Part shown: piece after piece, positions 43,737 through 51,622 of the stretch
How the letters are laid out: every line of letters starts with the position of its first letter
How positions within the stretch are numbered: the stretch's first letter is position 1
Assembly: GCF_018904615.1 (NCBI RefSeq)
Contig: NZ_JADCNH010000019.1
Coordinates: 1 to 64,000 of the forward strand
Reading direction: 5' to 3'
Length of the DNA stretch: 64,000 bases
Origin: Verticiella alkaliphila
Lineage (GTDB): Bacteria; Pseudomonadota; Gammaproteobacteria; Burkholderiales; Burkholderiaceae_B
Position numbers and translations under genes: made by a program
The notes under the pieces: generated by a model
The model's database searches: none
What the model was told of the DNA's origin: nothing
Seen by the model: the letters and a program-made list of their open reading frames with translations, nothing else

Positions 43737-44722
43737 CGAACGACGATGGCATCTTGCCGGCGACGCGGGTCACGCAGGCCTTTGGCATCCGCTATCCCAT
43801 TCTGGCGGGCGGCATGATGTGGCTGTCGGATCCGGCGTTCGTAGCAGCGATGGGACGGGCTGGAGGCCTGGGGTTCCTGACCGCGCGCTCGTTTGCGCAC
43901 GCGCAGGCGTTTGCCGAGGGTGTATCGCTCGCGCGCCGCCTGGCCGGTGACGCGCCCATTGGCGTGAACTTCACGTTGTCCCGGCACAGCGACAACCAGG
44001 GCACGGGCGCCATGCTGGAGCTGGCGTTGGCCCAAGGAATCACGGCCTTCGAGACGGCAGGGACGCTGCCGCCGCAGGCCTTGATCGACCGGATCCACGA
44101 GGCGGGCGGCATCCTGCTGCACAAGTGCGCGGCGCTGCGCCATGCGCGGGCCGCTCAGGCCGCGGGTGTGGACATGGTCGGTCTGGTCGGCATGGAGGAG
44201 GGCGGGCATCCCGGCCCGGGAGAGCTGCCCACGAGCCTGCTCGGCGCGTTGGCGGCGCGCGAGCTGGATATCCCTCTGGTGGTCGGCGGGGGCATCGGCT
44301 GTGGCGAGCAGATCGTGGCCGCGCTTGCGTTGGGCGCTGATGCTGTCGTCATGGGCACGCGCTTTCTGGCGTGCGACGAGATATGGGCCCATCCAGCCTA
44401 CAAAGCCGCGCTGGTCGCTGCCGACGAGAACGCAACCGTGCGCGTGTTCGGCTCGCTCGGTCGCACCTGGCGCGTCCTGCGCAACCGGACGGCCGAACAG
44501 GTGGCAGACCTGGAGGCGGCCGGCGAGCGGGACTATGCCGCCTACTCGGCCCTGGTGTCGGGTACGTTGACGCGGCAGGCGTGCTACACCGAAGGTGACG
44601 TGCAGCAGGGGTTGCTCTCCTGCGGTCCGGCAGTCGGATTCATCGACCGTGGCGAATCGCTCGCGCAGACCGTCCAGACGCTGGTGCATGAGGCCCGACG
44701 CGCGCTCGCACGCGTGCGCTAG
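43733..44722 (+). CDS. Nitronate monooxygenase-like (2-nitropropane dioxygenase family) flavoprotein
   Basis: A 329-residue FMN TIM-barrel. ITQ-type start is FGIRYPILAGGMMWLSDPAF; other landmarks are MGRAGGLGFLTARSF, VDMVGLVGMEEGGHPGPGEL and VVGGGIGCGEQIVAALALGA with the phosphate-binding GG, then ADAVVMGTRFLA. Family members oxidise alkyl nitronates, and some are enoyl reductases or trans-2-enoyl-ACP reductases. ATGA overlap with the acyl-CoA synthetase gene puts it in the operon. In this acyl-CoA pathway an enoyl-CoA reductase-like reaction is an alternative to nitronate oxidation. Confidence 0.87.
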   Translation: MTNDDGILPATRVTQAFGIRYPILAGGMMWLSDPAFVAAMGRAGGLGFLTARSFAHAQAFAEGVSLARRLAGDAPIGVNFTLSRHSDNQGTGAMLELALAQGITAFETAGTLPPQALIDRIHEAGGILLHKCAALRHARAAQAAGVDMVGLVGMEEGGHPGPGELPTSLLGALAARELDIPLVVGGGIGCGEQIVAALALGADAVVMGTRFLACDEIWAHPAYKAALVAADENATVRVFGSLGRTWRVLRNRTAEQVADLEAAGERDYAAYSALVSGTLTRQACYTEGDVQQGLLSCGPAVGFIDRGESLAQTVQTLVHEARRALARVR

Positions 44723-44828
44723 GCGTCTGCACGCCACGCAAACGGCCGCGACGGGCTTGATTTCGACAGGGAGCGACAAGGCGCCGACCGGCCCGCGATA
44801 ATGTGGCCCCCGGATTGCAGATCCCGTC

Positions 44829-45650
44829 ATGCGTTTGCCGCAGTCTCCTCGCGCGATGCCCTTGCCCGCTGTGTCCCTTCCCACCGCGGGCTGGGCACTG
44901 ATGGTCATGCTGGGTGTGGGCTATGCCTTGGCGCTGGCCCACGGCAGGCTTTCGCTGGCCAGCCTTCCGGTATTTGCCGGGCTCCTCCTGGCCGGTATCT
45001 GCGTGCGTCGGGGCTCCCGGGCCTGGCAGCTGGCAGGCCACGCCGCGTTTGTCTGCCTGGCTCTGGGTCTCGGCCTGCACGGGTTGTCGGGCTTTCACAA
45101 CGGGATGGTGTCGCTGCCACCTGCCAGCCAATGGCACGCGCTGGGCAGCTTTTACCTGAACCTGGACAAGCCGCTGATCGGCGTGTGGCTGCTGCTCGCT
45201 TGCCCCTGGGTGGTGCCGCGGCACAGCGCCGGGCAAGTCCTCGGCATCACCCTGCTCGCCACCCCAGTCACGCTCCTGGTGTGCCTGCTGGCAGCCCTCG
45301 CGTCCGGCCTCGTCGTCTGGCTGCCAGGCTGGTCACCGGGCGGCTGGCTGTGGGCCGCGAACAACCTGCTGCTGGTCTGCGTCACCGAGGAACTGTTGTT
45401 TCGCGGTTACCTGCAGGGCGCGCTGGTGCGGCGCTGGCCGACCCACCCTGTGCTGACCACGCTCGGCGCCGCGGCGCTCTTCGGGCTGGCCCATGCACCC
45501 GGCGGGGCTGGGTGGGCCGTGACGGCCGGCCTGGCAGGGATTGGCTATGGCTGGGCGTACCACCGTGGCGGGCTGCTGGCCGCGGTGGCCGTGCACTTTG
45601 CCGTCAACCTGGTGTACTTCGGCGGGTTCGTCGCGGCGGGTACGCGATAG
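44829..45650 (+). CDS. CPBP-family (CAAX-like) intramembrane metalloprotease
   Basis: A 273-residue polytopic membrane protein with about seven hydrophobic segments. Motif 1, with the catalytic Glu pair, is VTEELLFRGYLQGALVR; motif 2 is AALFGLAHAPGG with the metal His; motif 3 is VHFAVNLVYFGG. These are the Abi/CPBP signatures. Such proteins process prenylated or other hydrophobic peptides; in bacteria many are linked to maturation or immunity, but no bacteriocin gene is nearby. Single gene, convergent with the channel gene at 45693. Confidence 0.9.
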   Translation: MRLPQSPRAMPLPAVSLPTAGWALMVMLGVGYALALAHGRLSLASLPVFAGLLLAGICVRRGSRAWQLAGHAAFVCLALGLGLHGLSGFHNGMVSLPPASQWHALGSFYLNLDKPLIGVWLLLACPWVVPRHSAGQVLGITLLATPVTLLVCLLAALASGLVVWLPGWSPGGWLWAANNLLLVCVTEELLFRGYLQGALVRRWPTHPVLTTLGAAALFGLAHAPGGAGWAVTAGLAGIGYGWAYHRGGLLAAVAVHFAVNLVYFGGFVAAGTR

Positions 45651-45692
45651 GGCCCGGGCGCCCGAGCCTGCCGGCGCCGAGGCGGGCGCGGG

Positions 45693-46319
45693 TTATTGCC
45701 CCTCGCGGGCGTACACGAACTTGGGCATGTGCCAGTTGAAGCGCAAGGCGAGCAGCCGCATGGTGAGGCCGGCCGCCATCGCGGTGAAAAGGGCGACTTC
45801 GTGGTGCCAGTCCAAGGCGAGCGCCGCCACGTACAAGCCGCCCGTGACCACCGACACACTGGCATAGAGTTCGCTGCGAAAGAGCAGCGGGACGCGGTTG
45901 CACAGGATGTCGCGCAACACGCCGCCCACGCAGCCCGTGATCATTCCCGCCACGATCACCACGGTGGGCGACAGGCCCATCTCGCGCGCGACGTTGCAGC
46001 CAATCACCGTGAAGACCACCAGTCCGATCGCGTCCAGAACGAGGAAGATCCAGCGCAACCGGTGCATGAAGCGCGCGACGGCGATCGTGCCGAGCGCGGC
46101 CGCCACAGTCAGAAGCAGATACTCCGGATGCGCCACCCACACCAACGGGTAATGGCCGAGCAGAACATCGCGCATCGAGCCGCCGCCCAGGGCGGTGATG
46201 GCGCCCAGCAGGCACACGCCGATCCAATCCATGCTGCGCCGCCCGGCCGCCAGCGCCGCGGTCATGGATTCCGCGGTGATGGCGATGATGTAGAGGATGT
46301 GCAGGACGAGGACGCTCAT
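45693..46319 (-). CDS. TRIC-type (UPF0126) trimeric cation channel family protein
   Basis: A 208-residue membrane protein built of two homologous halves of three helices each. The duplicated motif is GLLGAITALGGGSMRDVLLG in half one (here LLGAITALGGGSMRDVLL) and AGMITGCVGGVLRDILCNRV in half two. The G-G-G/V-x-R-D motifs line the cation path in prokaryotic TRIC channels, which conduct monovalent cations. No operon partner. It starts at MSVLVLHILYIIAITAE and is divergent from the cupin gene. Confidence 0.88.
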   Translation of the reverse strand: MSVLVLHILYIIAITAESMTAALAAGRRSMDWIGVCLLGAITALGGGSMRDVLLGHYPLVWVAHPEYLLLTVAAALGTIAVARFMHRLRWIFLVLDAIGLVVFTVIGCNVAREMGLSPTVVIVAGMITGCVGGVLRDILCNRVPLLFRSELYASVSVVTGGLYVAALALDWHHEVALFTAMAAGLTMRLLALRFNWHMPKFVYAREGQ

Positions 46320-46392
46320 GGGGCGCCATTGTATCGGCGAGCCCGCTCGGGCCCATAATTTGCCTCCGGTCGGACGTCGCCAGGAGACTCCC

Positions 46393-46917
46393 ATGCTTAT
46401 CGCCACCCTGCGGTTCCCCACCACGGCTACCGTGCCCAATCACCCGCGGTGGCCTGTCATCCTGTACAAGAACGCCGTGCCGGCCGATGCGCATGCCGCG
46501 CGCACGTTCGAGGAACGTTTCGCCGCTCACGGCTGGCAGGGCGGCTGGCGGGGCGAGGTGTACGACTACGTGCACTATCACGTCGATGCCCACGAGGTGT
46601 TGGGCGTGGCCAGCGGCAGCGCCACCCTGCGCCTGGGCGGCGACGCGGGCGAGCCGGTGCGCGTCACTGCCGGTGACTGTGTCCTGCTCCCTGCGGGTAC
46701 CGGGCACCAGTGCCTGGATGCGTCGCCGGATTTCGAAGTGGTGGCGGCCTACCCGCCCGGGCAAACGCCGGATCTGCAGACGCAGGCGGCCACGGATGAG
46801 CAACGTCGGGCCATTGCCGCGCTGCCCGCGCCGCCGACGGATCCGCTGGAGGGGCCGGGCGGGGCGGTTGGCGCCCATTGGCGCCGCGCCGCGCCTGCCC
46901 GTCCCAACTCCGCCTGA
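46393..46917 (+). CDS. Cupin-domain protein
   Basis: A 174-residue small cupin. The beta-barrel motif is visible as YVHYHVDAHEVLGVASGSAT (with His at H-x-H and Glu ligand) and VTAGDCVLLPAGTGHQCLDA (second His). The extended C-terminus (PDLQTQAATDEQRRAIAALP) is unlike well-known enzymes. Members of this sort are usually annotated by family only. It is divergent from the TRIC channel gene; neither neighbour tells a pathway. Confidence 0.82.
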   Translation: MLIATLRFPTTATVPNHPRWPVILYKNAVPADAHAARTFEERFAAHGWQGGWRGEVYDYVHYHVDAHEVLGVASGSATLRLGGDAGEPVRVTAGDCVLLPAGTGHQCLDASPDFEVVAAYPPGQTPDLQTQAATDEQRRAIAALPAPPTDPLEGPGGAVGAHWRRAAPARPNSA

Positions 46918-47038
46918 TGCCGGTCATCACCCGATGTCCGCGGTCAGGCGCGCCGTGCCGCGAATCGTCAGGGACGAGCGCGCGCCTGACATGACCCACT
47001 TCCTATCATTCGGCTTTGCCTCGTGCCGGAGTCGTTCG

Positions 47039-47914
47039 ATGCTTGATTTCCCCCTACGCCTGTCCCGCTCGATGCGCCGTCTGCTCGGCGCGCTGTGCCT
47101 GGCGGGCGTGGCGCCCGCGTATGCGGCCTCGGCCGACGAGTCTTTGCTGGCACTGGAGCACGCACAGGCGCGCTATGAGGCGATGCACGACAGCGCGGCG
47201 TACGCCTCCGGCCTGCTTCGTGTGCTCTACGAGGATCGCGCCGCGGTACCCGAAACCGTCGAGATCGCCAACACGCACGTGCGCAAGTCATTCAAAGTGC
47301 CTGCCGCCATGACGGCGATGCGTGAGGCGATGGCGCAGACGCCAGATCTGCCCGATGAGCAGGCCCAGGCCCTCGCTCGCATCGCGAAGGATTGGGCGCA
47401 GCGTGACGCGGCGCTGCGAGCCCTTCCAGAGTCGGCGCTGGCGGCCGAGGGCGAAGCCATGGCGCGGCGGATGGCAGAACGTCAGGACGCCGACGCCATC
47501 GAGGCGCTTCTGCCGCTGATGGCAGAGCCTGCCTTGGCCGAGGAGAATGTCCTGGCCGCAGAACGCGTCTACCGGTTGATGGAGATCCTGGTCGTGGAGG
47601 GGCATGCCCAGGCCAAGGCCGAGATCGAACTGCATGGAGACGATGGCCTGCGCTCCGAACTCATCCACATCGCGCGCGCGACGCCGGCGGAGTACCGGGC
47701 GCTGGGCCAGGAGCGCGAGGTGGAGCGGCAGCGGGCGATGTTCCGCCAACGCTATGTGCTTTCCTACCTGCCGCCCGAGGAGGTGCGCACGTTGCAGTCG
47801 ATCTATACGAGCGAGGCCGGCCGTGCCAAGCGTGACGCGCTCGTCAAGGCCTTCGCGGCACGCAACGACGCCGACAGCCTGTCGGCCTTGCTCGGCATGG
47901 TGGACGCGCTGTAG
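47039..47914 (+). CDS. Exported alpha-helical protein of unknown function
   Basis: A 291-residue protein with a signal peptide (RRLLGALCLAGVAPAYA, cleavage near residue 29) and then almost only helix-forming sequence, rich in Glu, Ala, Arg and Leu. Examples are VPAAMTAMREAMAQTPDLPD and ALAAEGEAMARRMAERQDAD. I recognise no family. Predicted periplasmic. It has no operon partner and is convergent with the AraC gene. A second Met at about residue 12 would give a shorter signal peptide. Confidence 0.7.
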   Translation: MLDFPLRLSRSMRRLLGALCLAGVAPAYAASADESLLALEHAQARYEAMHDSAAYASGLLRVLYEDRAAVPETVEIANTHVRKSFKVPAAMTAMREAMAQTPDLPDEQAQALARIAKDWAQRDAALRALPESALAAEGEAMARRMAERQDADAIEALLPLMAEPALAEENVLAAERVYRLMEILVVEGHAQAKAEIELHGDDGLRSELIHIARATPAEYRALGQEREVERQRAMFRQRYVLSYLPPEEVRTLQSIYTSEAGRAKRDALVKAFAARNDADSLSALLGMVDAL

Positions 47915-47949
47915 CGTCAGCGTGCCCCGCGGGAGTTCGCGTCAGCCCC

Positions 47950-48885
47950 TCACGTCGGTGCAGGCGCGACGGTACCAGCCTGGCCCTCCACGGCAGGCGC
48001 CAGCGCGAACAATGTCTGCAGGTGTCGGGTCTCGTCCACGGGGCTGCGGCCGAACATCCGCTTGAATTCCCGGCTGAACTGCGAGGCGCTCTCGTACCCG
48101 ACGGCATCGGCGGCGCGCGCCACGCTGGTGCCCTGACGGATCATCATGAGCCGCGCCTGATGCAATCGGATCGACTTGATGTACTGGATTGGCGAGGTGG
48201 CCGTCACGGCCTTGAAGTGCACATGAAACGCCGGCACGCTCAGGTTGGCCTCTTCGGCCAATGTGGGGACATCGAGGCTCTGCGCATAGTGAGTGTGCAC
48301 GCGGCGCAGCACCTTGGCGATGCGGCCGAAGTGGCTGCCCTGCTGCAGGGCAGCGCGCAGGCTGCCGCCCTGGGGGCCGCGCAGCACCCGATAGGTGATC
48401 TCGCGCAATAGCGCCGGGCCCAGGATGGCGGCGTCCTCGGGCGAGGCCAGCGCCTGCAGCAGGCGCCAGAGGGCGTCTTCGAGCGCGTCGTCCAGCGGGC
48501 TGGCGTACAGCGTCGTCGGCTGCGCGTGCGCGGGGGCCTGCGTGAGGTCGTCCAGGCGCATGGCGATGTCCGCTGTCAGGGCAGGGGAGATGCGCACCGT
48601 CAGCCCGAGCATCGGGGCGGCAGCGCTCGCCTCGGTCTGCGTGCTGAAGGGCAGCGGTACCGTCAGCACCAGATAGTGCCCAGCGTCGTACACATAGGGC
48701 TGTCCGCCATGCACGCCGCGCTTGCGTCCCTGCAGAACGAAAACGAGGCTGGGTTCATACAGGGCCGGCGTCACGGGCAGTGGCTGGTCGGCGCGCATGA
48801 ACGTCACGTCGTCCAGACGCGACGCGGTGAAGCCTTCGGTGGGGGCTAGCTGCTGCAGCAGGGCGATCATGCGGGGGCGGTGCAT
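47950..48885 (-). CDS. AraC-family regulator (AraC_N sensor type)
   Basis: A 311-residue regulator of the group with an N-terminal cupin-like sensor (DDVTFMRADQPLPVTPALYE, SLVFVLQGRKRGVHGGQPYV) and a C-terminal helix-turn-helix (VPTLAEEANLSVPAFHVHFK, SIRLHQARLMMIRQGTSVAR and ASQFSREFKRMFGRSP). It is divergent from an SDR, the usual arrangement for this group, so it probably activates that gene. I prefer the ATG at 48885; a longer reading to 48987 would run through the inverted repeat at 48951-48972. Confidence 0.9.
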   Translation of the reverse strand: MHRPRMIALLQQLAPTEGFTASRLDDVTFMRADQPLPVTPALYEPSLVFVLQGRKRGVHGGQPYVYDAGHYLVLTVPLPFSTQTEASAAAPMLGLTVRISPALTADIAMRLDDLTQAPAHAQPTTLYASPLDDALEDALWRLLQALASPEDAAILGPALLREITYRVLRGPQGGSLRAALQQGSHFGRIAKVLRRVHTHYAQSLDVPTLAEEANLSVPAFHVHFKAVTATSPIQYIKSIRLHQARLMMIRQGTSVARAADAVGYESASQFSREFKRMFGRSPVDETRHLQTLFALAPAVEGQAGTVAPAPT

Positions 48886-48950
48886 GCCGGGCTCCGGGCA
48901 ATGGGCGGTATGAGCAAGCGTCGTCGTGGGGATGCCAGACGCCACCGCAG

Positions 48951-48972
48951 CGAACGCAAACGTTGGCGTTCG
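48951..48972. promoter_or_regulatory. Inverted repeat between divergent AraC and SDR genes
   Basis: Seven-base arms (CGAACGC and GCGTTCG) flank AAACGTTG, itself nearly symmetric (AACGTT). Symmetry and position suit a regulatory site for the AraC-SDR pair. Confidence 0.45.
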
Positions 48973-49011
48973 TGCCCATTCTGTCATGCGGAACGCACGA
49001 TCCCATAGCCT

Positions 49012-49039
49012 TTGACAGGCGAGCCAAGAGAAATAGGCA
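49012..49039 (+). promoter_or_regulatory. Candidate promoter of the SDR gene
   Basis: A perfect TTGACA (49012-49017) is followed after 16 bases by a poor -10 match (TAGGCA). Weak -10 boxes are typical of activator-dependent promoters, in keeping with AraC control. Confidence 0.3.
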
Positions 49040-49145
49040 AGCCTTGAAGACGAACCGGTCTTCGCGCGAGTCGGGCGCCTCCGTAGGATGACGTCATGGC
49101 AGCCGGGGCCTTGCCCGCTGCCCTCATTCCTTCAGGAGGATTCAC

Positions 49146-49880
49146 ATGTCTGCCCAGCATTCCGGCAAAGTCATCCTGCTCACCGGGGCCAGCAGCGGCA
49201 TCGGCGAAGCCACCGCCCGCGTGCTTGCCGCCCAGGGACACCGACTGGTCGTTGGTGCCCGCCGCATCAATCGGCTCCAGGCCCTGGCCGATGAGCTGGC
49301 CGCTCAGGACACGCCCATCGCCTTCCTCGCCGTGGACGTCACCGACCGCGCGAGTGTGCAGGCGTTCGCCGATCACGCGCTGGCCCTGCATGGGCGCATC
49401 GACGTCATCGTGAACAACGCGGGCGTCATGCCCTTGTCGCCCATGGCCTCGCTCAAGGTGGACGAGTGGGACCGCATGATCGACGTCAACATCCGCGGCG
49501 TGCTGCATGGTGTGGCGGCGGTGCTGCCCACGATGCAGCGCCAGGGCGAGGGCCAGATCATCAACGTGTCGTCGATCGGCGGGCTCTATGTGGTACCCAC
49601 CGCCGCCGTGTACTGCGCCACCAAGTACGCCGTGCGCGCGATCTCGGACGGCCTGCGCCAGGAACACGACAACCTGCGCGTCACCTGCGTCTACCCGGGC
49701 GTCGTGGAATCGGAACTCGCAGACACCATCACCGACCCGGGGGCGGCCGCCGCCATGGTCGAGTACCGCAAGATCGCGCTCAAGCCCGAGGCGATCGCAC
49801 AGGCCATTGCCCACGTGATCGCCCAGCCGCCGGATGTCGACACCAGCGAGATCGTCGTGCGCCCCACGGCGAGCGTCTGA
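49146..49880 (+). CDS. Short-chain dehydrogenase/reductase
   Basis: A 244-residue classical SDR of the YdfG-like type: GKVILLTGASSGIGEATARV (cofactor turn), VGARRINRLQ with Arg after beta-2 pointing to NADPH, VNNAGVMPLSPM, INVSSIGGLYVVPTAAVYCA with catalytic Ser and YCATKYAVRAISDGLRQEH with Tyr-x-x-x-Lys. TTCAGGAGGA lies before the ATG. It is divergent from the AraC gene, which probably controls it. Members of this group reduce aldehydes or ketones with broad range; true substrate unknown. Confidence 0.92.
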   Translation: MSAQHSGKVILLTGASSGIGEATARVLAAQGHRLVVGARRINRLQALADELAAQDTPIAFLAVDVTDRASVQAFADHALALHGRIDVIVNNAGVMPLSPMASLKVDEWDRMIDVNIRGVLHGVAAVLPTMQRQGEGQIINVSSIGGLYVVPTAAVYCATKYAVRAISDGLRQEHDNLRVTCVYPGVVESELADTITDPGAAAAMVEYRKIALKPEAIAQAIAHVIAQPPDVDTSEIVVRPTASV

Positions 49881-49887
49881 CCCCTCG

Positions 49888-50571
49888 CTAACCCACCAGC
49901 CTCGCCCCCCGCAACCGCGCCGAAGACACCGCGTCCCGGGCGTTGCGCGCGCCCAGGCGCTGATACAGGGTCGAGGCGTGGGCTTCGGCGGTGGCGTTGG
50001 AGATGCCCAGGTCGTGGGCGATGACGCTGAGCGGCCTGCCCCGGGCAAATTGAAGCAACAACGCATACTGCCGGGGCGTCAGGCCGAGCGCCTCTGCCTC
50101 ATCCACCGCCTGTTGCACGCTCGGGTCGGGTTCCGCCGGCGGCATCAGGGCGTGCGAGTCTCCCGACAGCGTGAGCGTCTCGTCAGGCTGCGCGCCGGGT
50201 GCATCGAGGTCCAGCCCCAGGTGGATGGCCGCCGTGAGCGTGTCGAGGTGCGCATCGTTCATCAGGCACCCATAGGCCAGTCGGCCCAGGTTGCCCACGA
50301 GCCGCGGGGCCGGTGATCCCGGCGCGCACAATAGCAGCGTACGTCGCGGCTTCAGCTGCGACACGGCCAGACGCAGCAACGCCTGCGCCGCCTCCACATC
50401 GGCGCTGATGCCCAGGATCAACAGGTCAATGTGACGGTGCTGGCCTGCGGCAGCACGCAGATGCGTCGGATCTACGTAGAACACGGCTGCAGGCAGGGGC
50501 AGGTCTTCCAGCAGGTGGCGCAAACCCGCGCGCACCAGCGGGTTGGGTTCAACCAGCACGATCGTCTTCAT
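49888..50571 (-). CDS. LuxR-type regulator with a degenerate receiver domain
   Basis: A 227-residue NarL/FixJ-like protein. The C-terminal helix-turn-helix is intact (EALGLTPRQYALLLQFARGR, SVIAHDLGISNATAEAHAST). The N-terminal 120 residues have the receiver outline (KTIVLVEPNPLVRAGLRHLL) but the phospho-acceptor position reads IDLLILGIS, with Gly54 in place of Asp, and the acidic pair after beta-1 is also reduced to one residue (Glu8). It therefore should not be phosphorylated in the usual way and may be regulated by a ligand or by abundance. No histidine kinase is nearby. Confidence 0.85.
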   Translation of the reverse strand: MKTIVLVEPNPLVRAGLRHLLEDLPLPAAVFYVDPTHLRAAAGQHRHIDLLILGISADVEAAQALLRLAVSQLKPRRTLLLCAPGSPAPRLVGNLGRLAYGCLMNDAHLDTLTAAIHLGLDLDAPGAQPDETLTLSGDSHALMPPAEPDPSVQQAVDEAEALGLTPRQYALLLQFARGRPLSVIAHDLGISNATAEAHASTLYQRLGARNARDAVSSARLRGARLVG

Positions 50572-50656
50572 GGAGAGGCCTCTTGCAGTGGCTAGGAAGA
50601 TCTACGTGGCAATGCGTCAAACGGATGCAGTGCGCGGTAGTCGCCCTCGTCTCCCC

Positions 50657-51460
50657 TCAGCTTCGTCGTGCCACTGACAACTCGGTGCCGAGCGTTGCGG
50701 CTTGATGTTGCAGTGTTGCCACCACCTCCCGCAGGCGAGCGCCGCTCAGCCGGGAGCGAATCGCCGCCACACTCAATGCCGCCACCACCTCCCGATCTCG
50801 GTCGAATACAGGCACCCCCACGCCAACCATCTCCGGGATGATTCGGCCCGGGTTGATGGCATAGCCATTGGCCTGCGTGGCCGCGATGTCGTCGTGCAAT
50901 TCTGCCAGTGAGGGGTGCGTCGGCTGGCGCACCCCTGGGTAGCGGGCGCAGACGCGCTCGATGTCGTCCGGCGGGGCGAATGCGAGCAGCGCGAGACTGC
51001 CGGCGCCCACGCCGAGCGGACGCCGGTGACCGATCTCCAGCGTGAGAATCTTGATCGGGAAATCCCCCGTCTTGCGATCGACGCAGACGGCTTCGTCGCC
51101 GGAGCGGATGGACAGGAACGCGGTGTCGCCGGTGCTCGCCGCCAGCCGCTGCAGGGCCGCTTCGGAAATGGCCCGGATGCCGTGCTGGCCGGAGGCTGCC
51201 GCGAGGCCGAGGATGTAGGCCTCGCGACCCAGCGAGTAGGTGTGGCGGGTCGGGTGAAGGGCGACGAAGCCTTCCTGAGCCAGCGCAGACAGCATGCGAT
51301 GCGCCGTTGGGCGCGTGAGCGCATTGTCCCGTGCGGCGTGGCTCAAGGCCACGCCATGGGCGGGCCCCGCCGCCACGTACTTTAGAAGGCGCAGCACGCG
51401 CACCACGCTCTGCGCGCCACCCACGTCGCTGTCAGGTTTGCGCATCTGGGTATCCGGCAT
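50657..51460 (-). CDS. IclR-family transcriptional regulator
   Basis: A 267-residue IclR protein with winged helix SVVRVLRLLKYVAAGPAHGV and LTRPTAHRMLSALAQEGFV, then effector domain (PLGVGAGSLALLAF, GVPVFDRDREVVAALSVAAI). It is divergent from the operon of the duplicated unknown protein, ThDP enzyme, Bug and SDR. Two almost identical palindromes in the intergenic region make it the probable controller of that operon and of itself. Confidence 0.93.
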   Translation of the reverse strand: MPDTQMRKPDSDVGGAQSVVRVLRLLKYVAAGPAHGVALSHAARDNALTRPTAHRMLSALAQEGFVALHPTRHTYSLGREAYILGLAAASGQHGIRAISEAALQRLAASTGDTAFLSIRSGDEAVCVDRKTGDFPIKILTLEIGHRRPLGVGAGSLALLAFAPPDDIERVCARYPGVRQPTHPSLAELHDDIAATQANGYAINPGRIIPEMVGVGVPVFDRDREVVAALSVAAIRSRLSGARLREVVATLQHQAATLGTELSVARRS

Positions 51461-51489
51461 CGACGATCATCCTGCATGAAGAATATTGA

Positions 51490-51504
51490 GTCCATATTAT
51501 GGAC
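51490..51504. promoter_or_regulatory. Palindromic operator 1 (IclR side)
   Basis: GTCCATA-T-TATGGAC, seven-base perfect arms around one base, 30 bases upstream of the IclR ATG. The same core recurs at 51608-51622. Two such sites 118 bases apart (centre to centre) are typical of autoregulated divergent IclR systems. Confidence 0.7.
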
Positions 51505-51607
51505 GATAGGTTGATGGCGCGACGATGTCGCACATAGACTGCGGTCATTAAAGTGACAGCAGCGCGATCCGTTGGTGGGCTGGTCTGAATCCAAAAACCT
51601 GGGGTGA

Positions 51608-51622
51608 TTCCATATTATGGAC
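51608..51622. promoter_or_regulatory. Palindromic operator 2, overlapping a start codon
   Basis: TTCCATATTATGGAC repeats the core at 51490-51504 (13-base TCCATATTATGGA identical). The ATG of the duplicated unknown protein (51617-51619) lies inside it, so bound regulator would block transcript elongation or initiation there. Confidence 0.7.

Noticed and set aside
44829-46319. CPBP protease plus TRIC channel as a bacteriocin or defence module
   Set aside because: They are convergent single genes without a bacteriocin precursor, toxin or other defence gene nearby.
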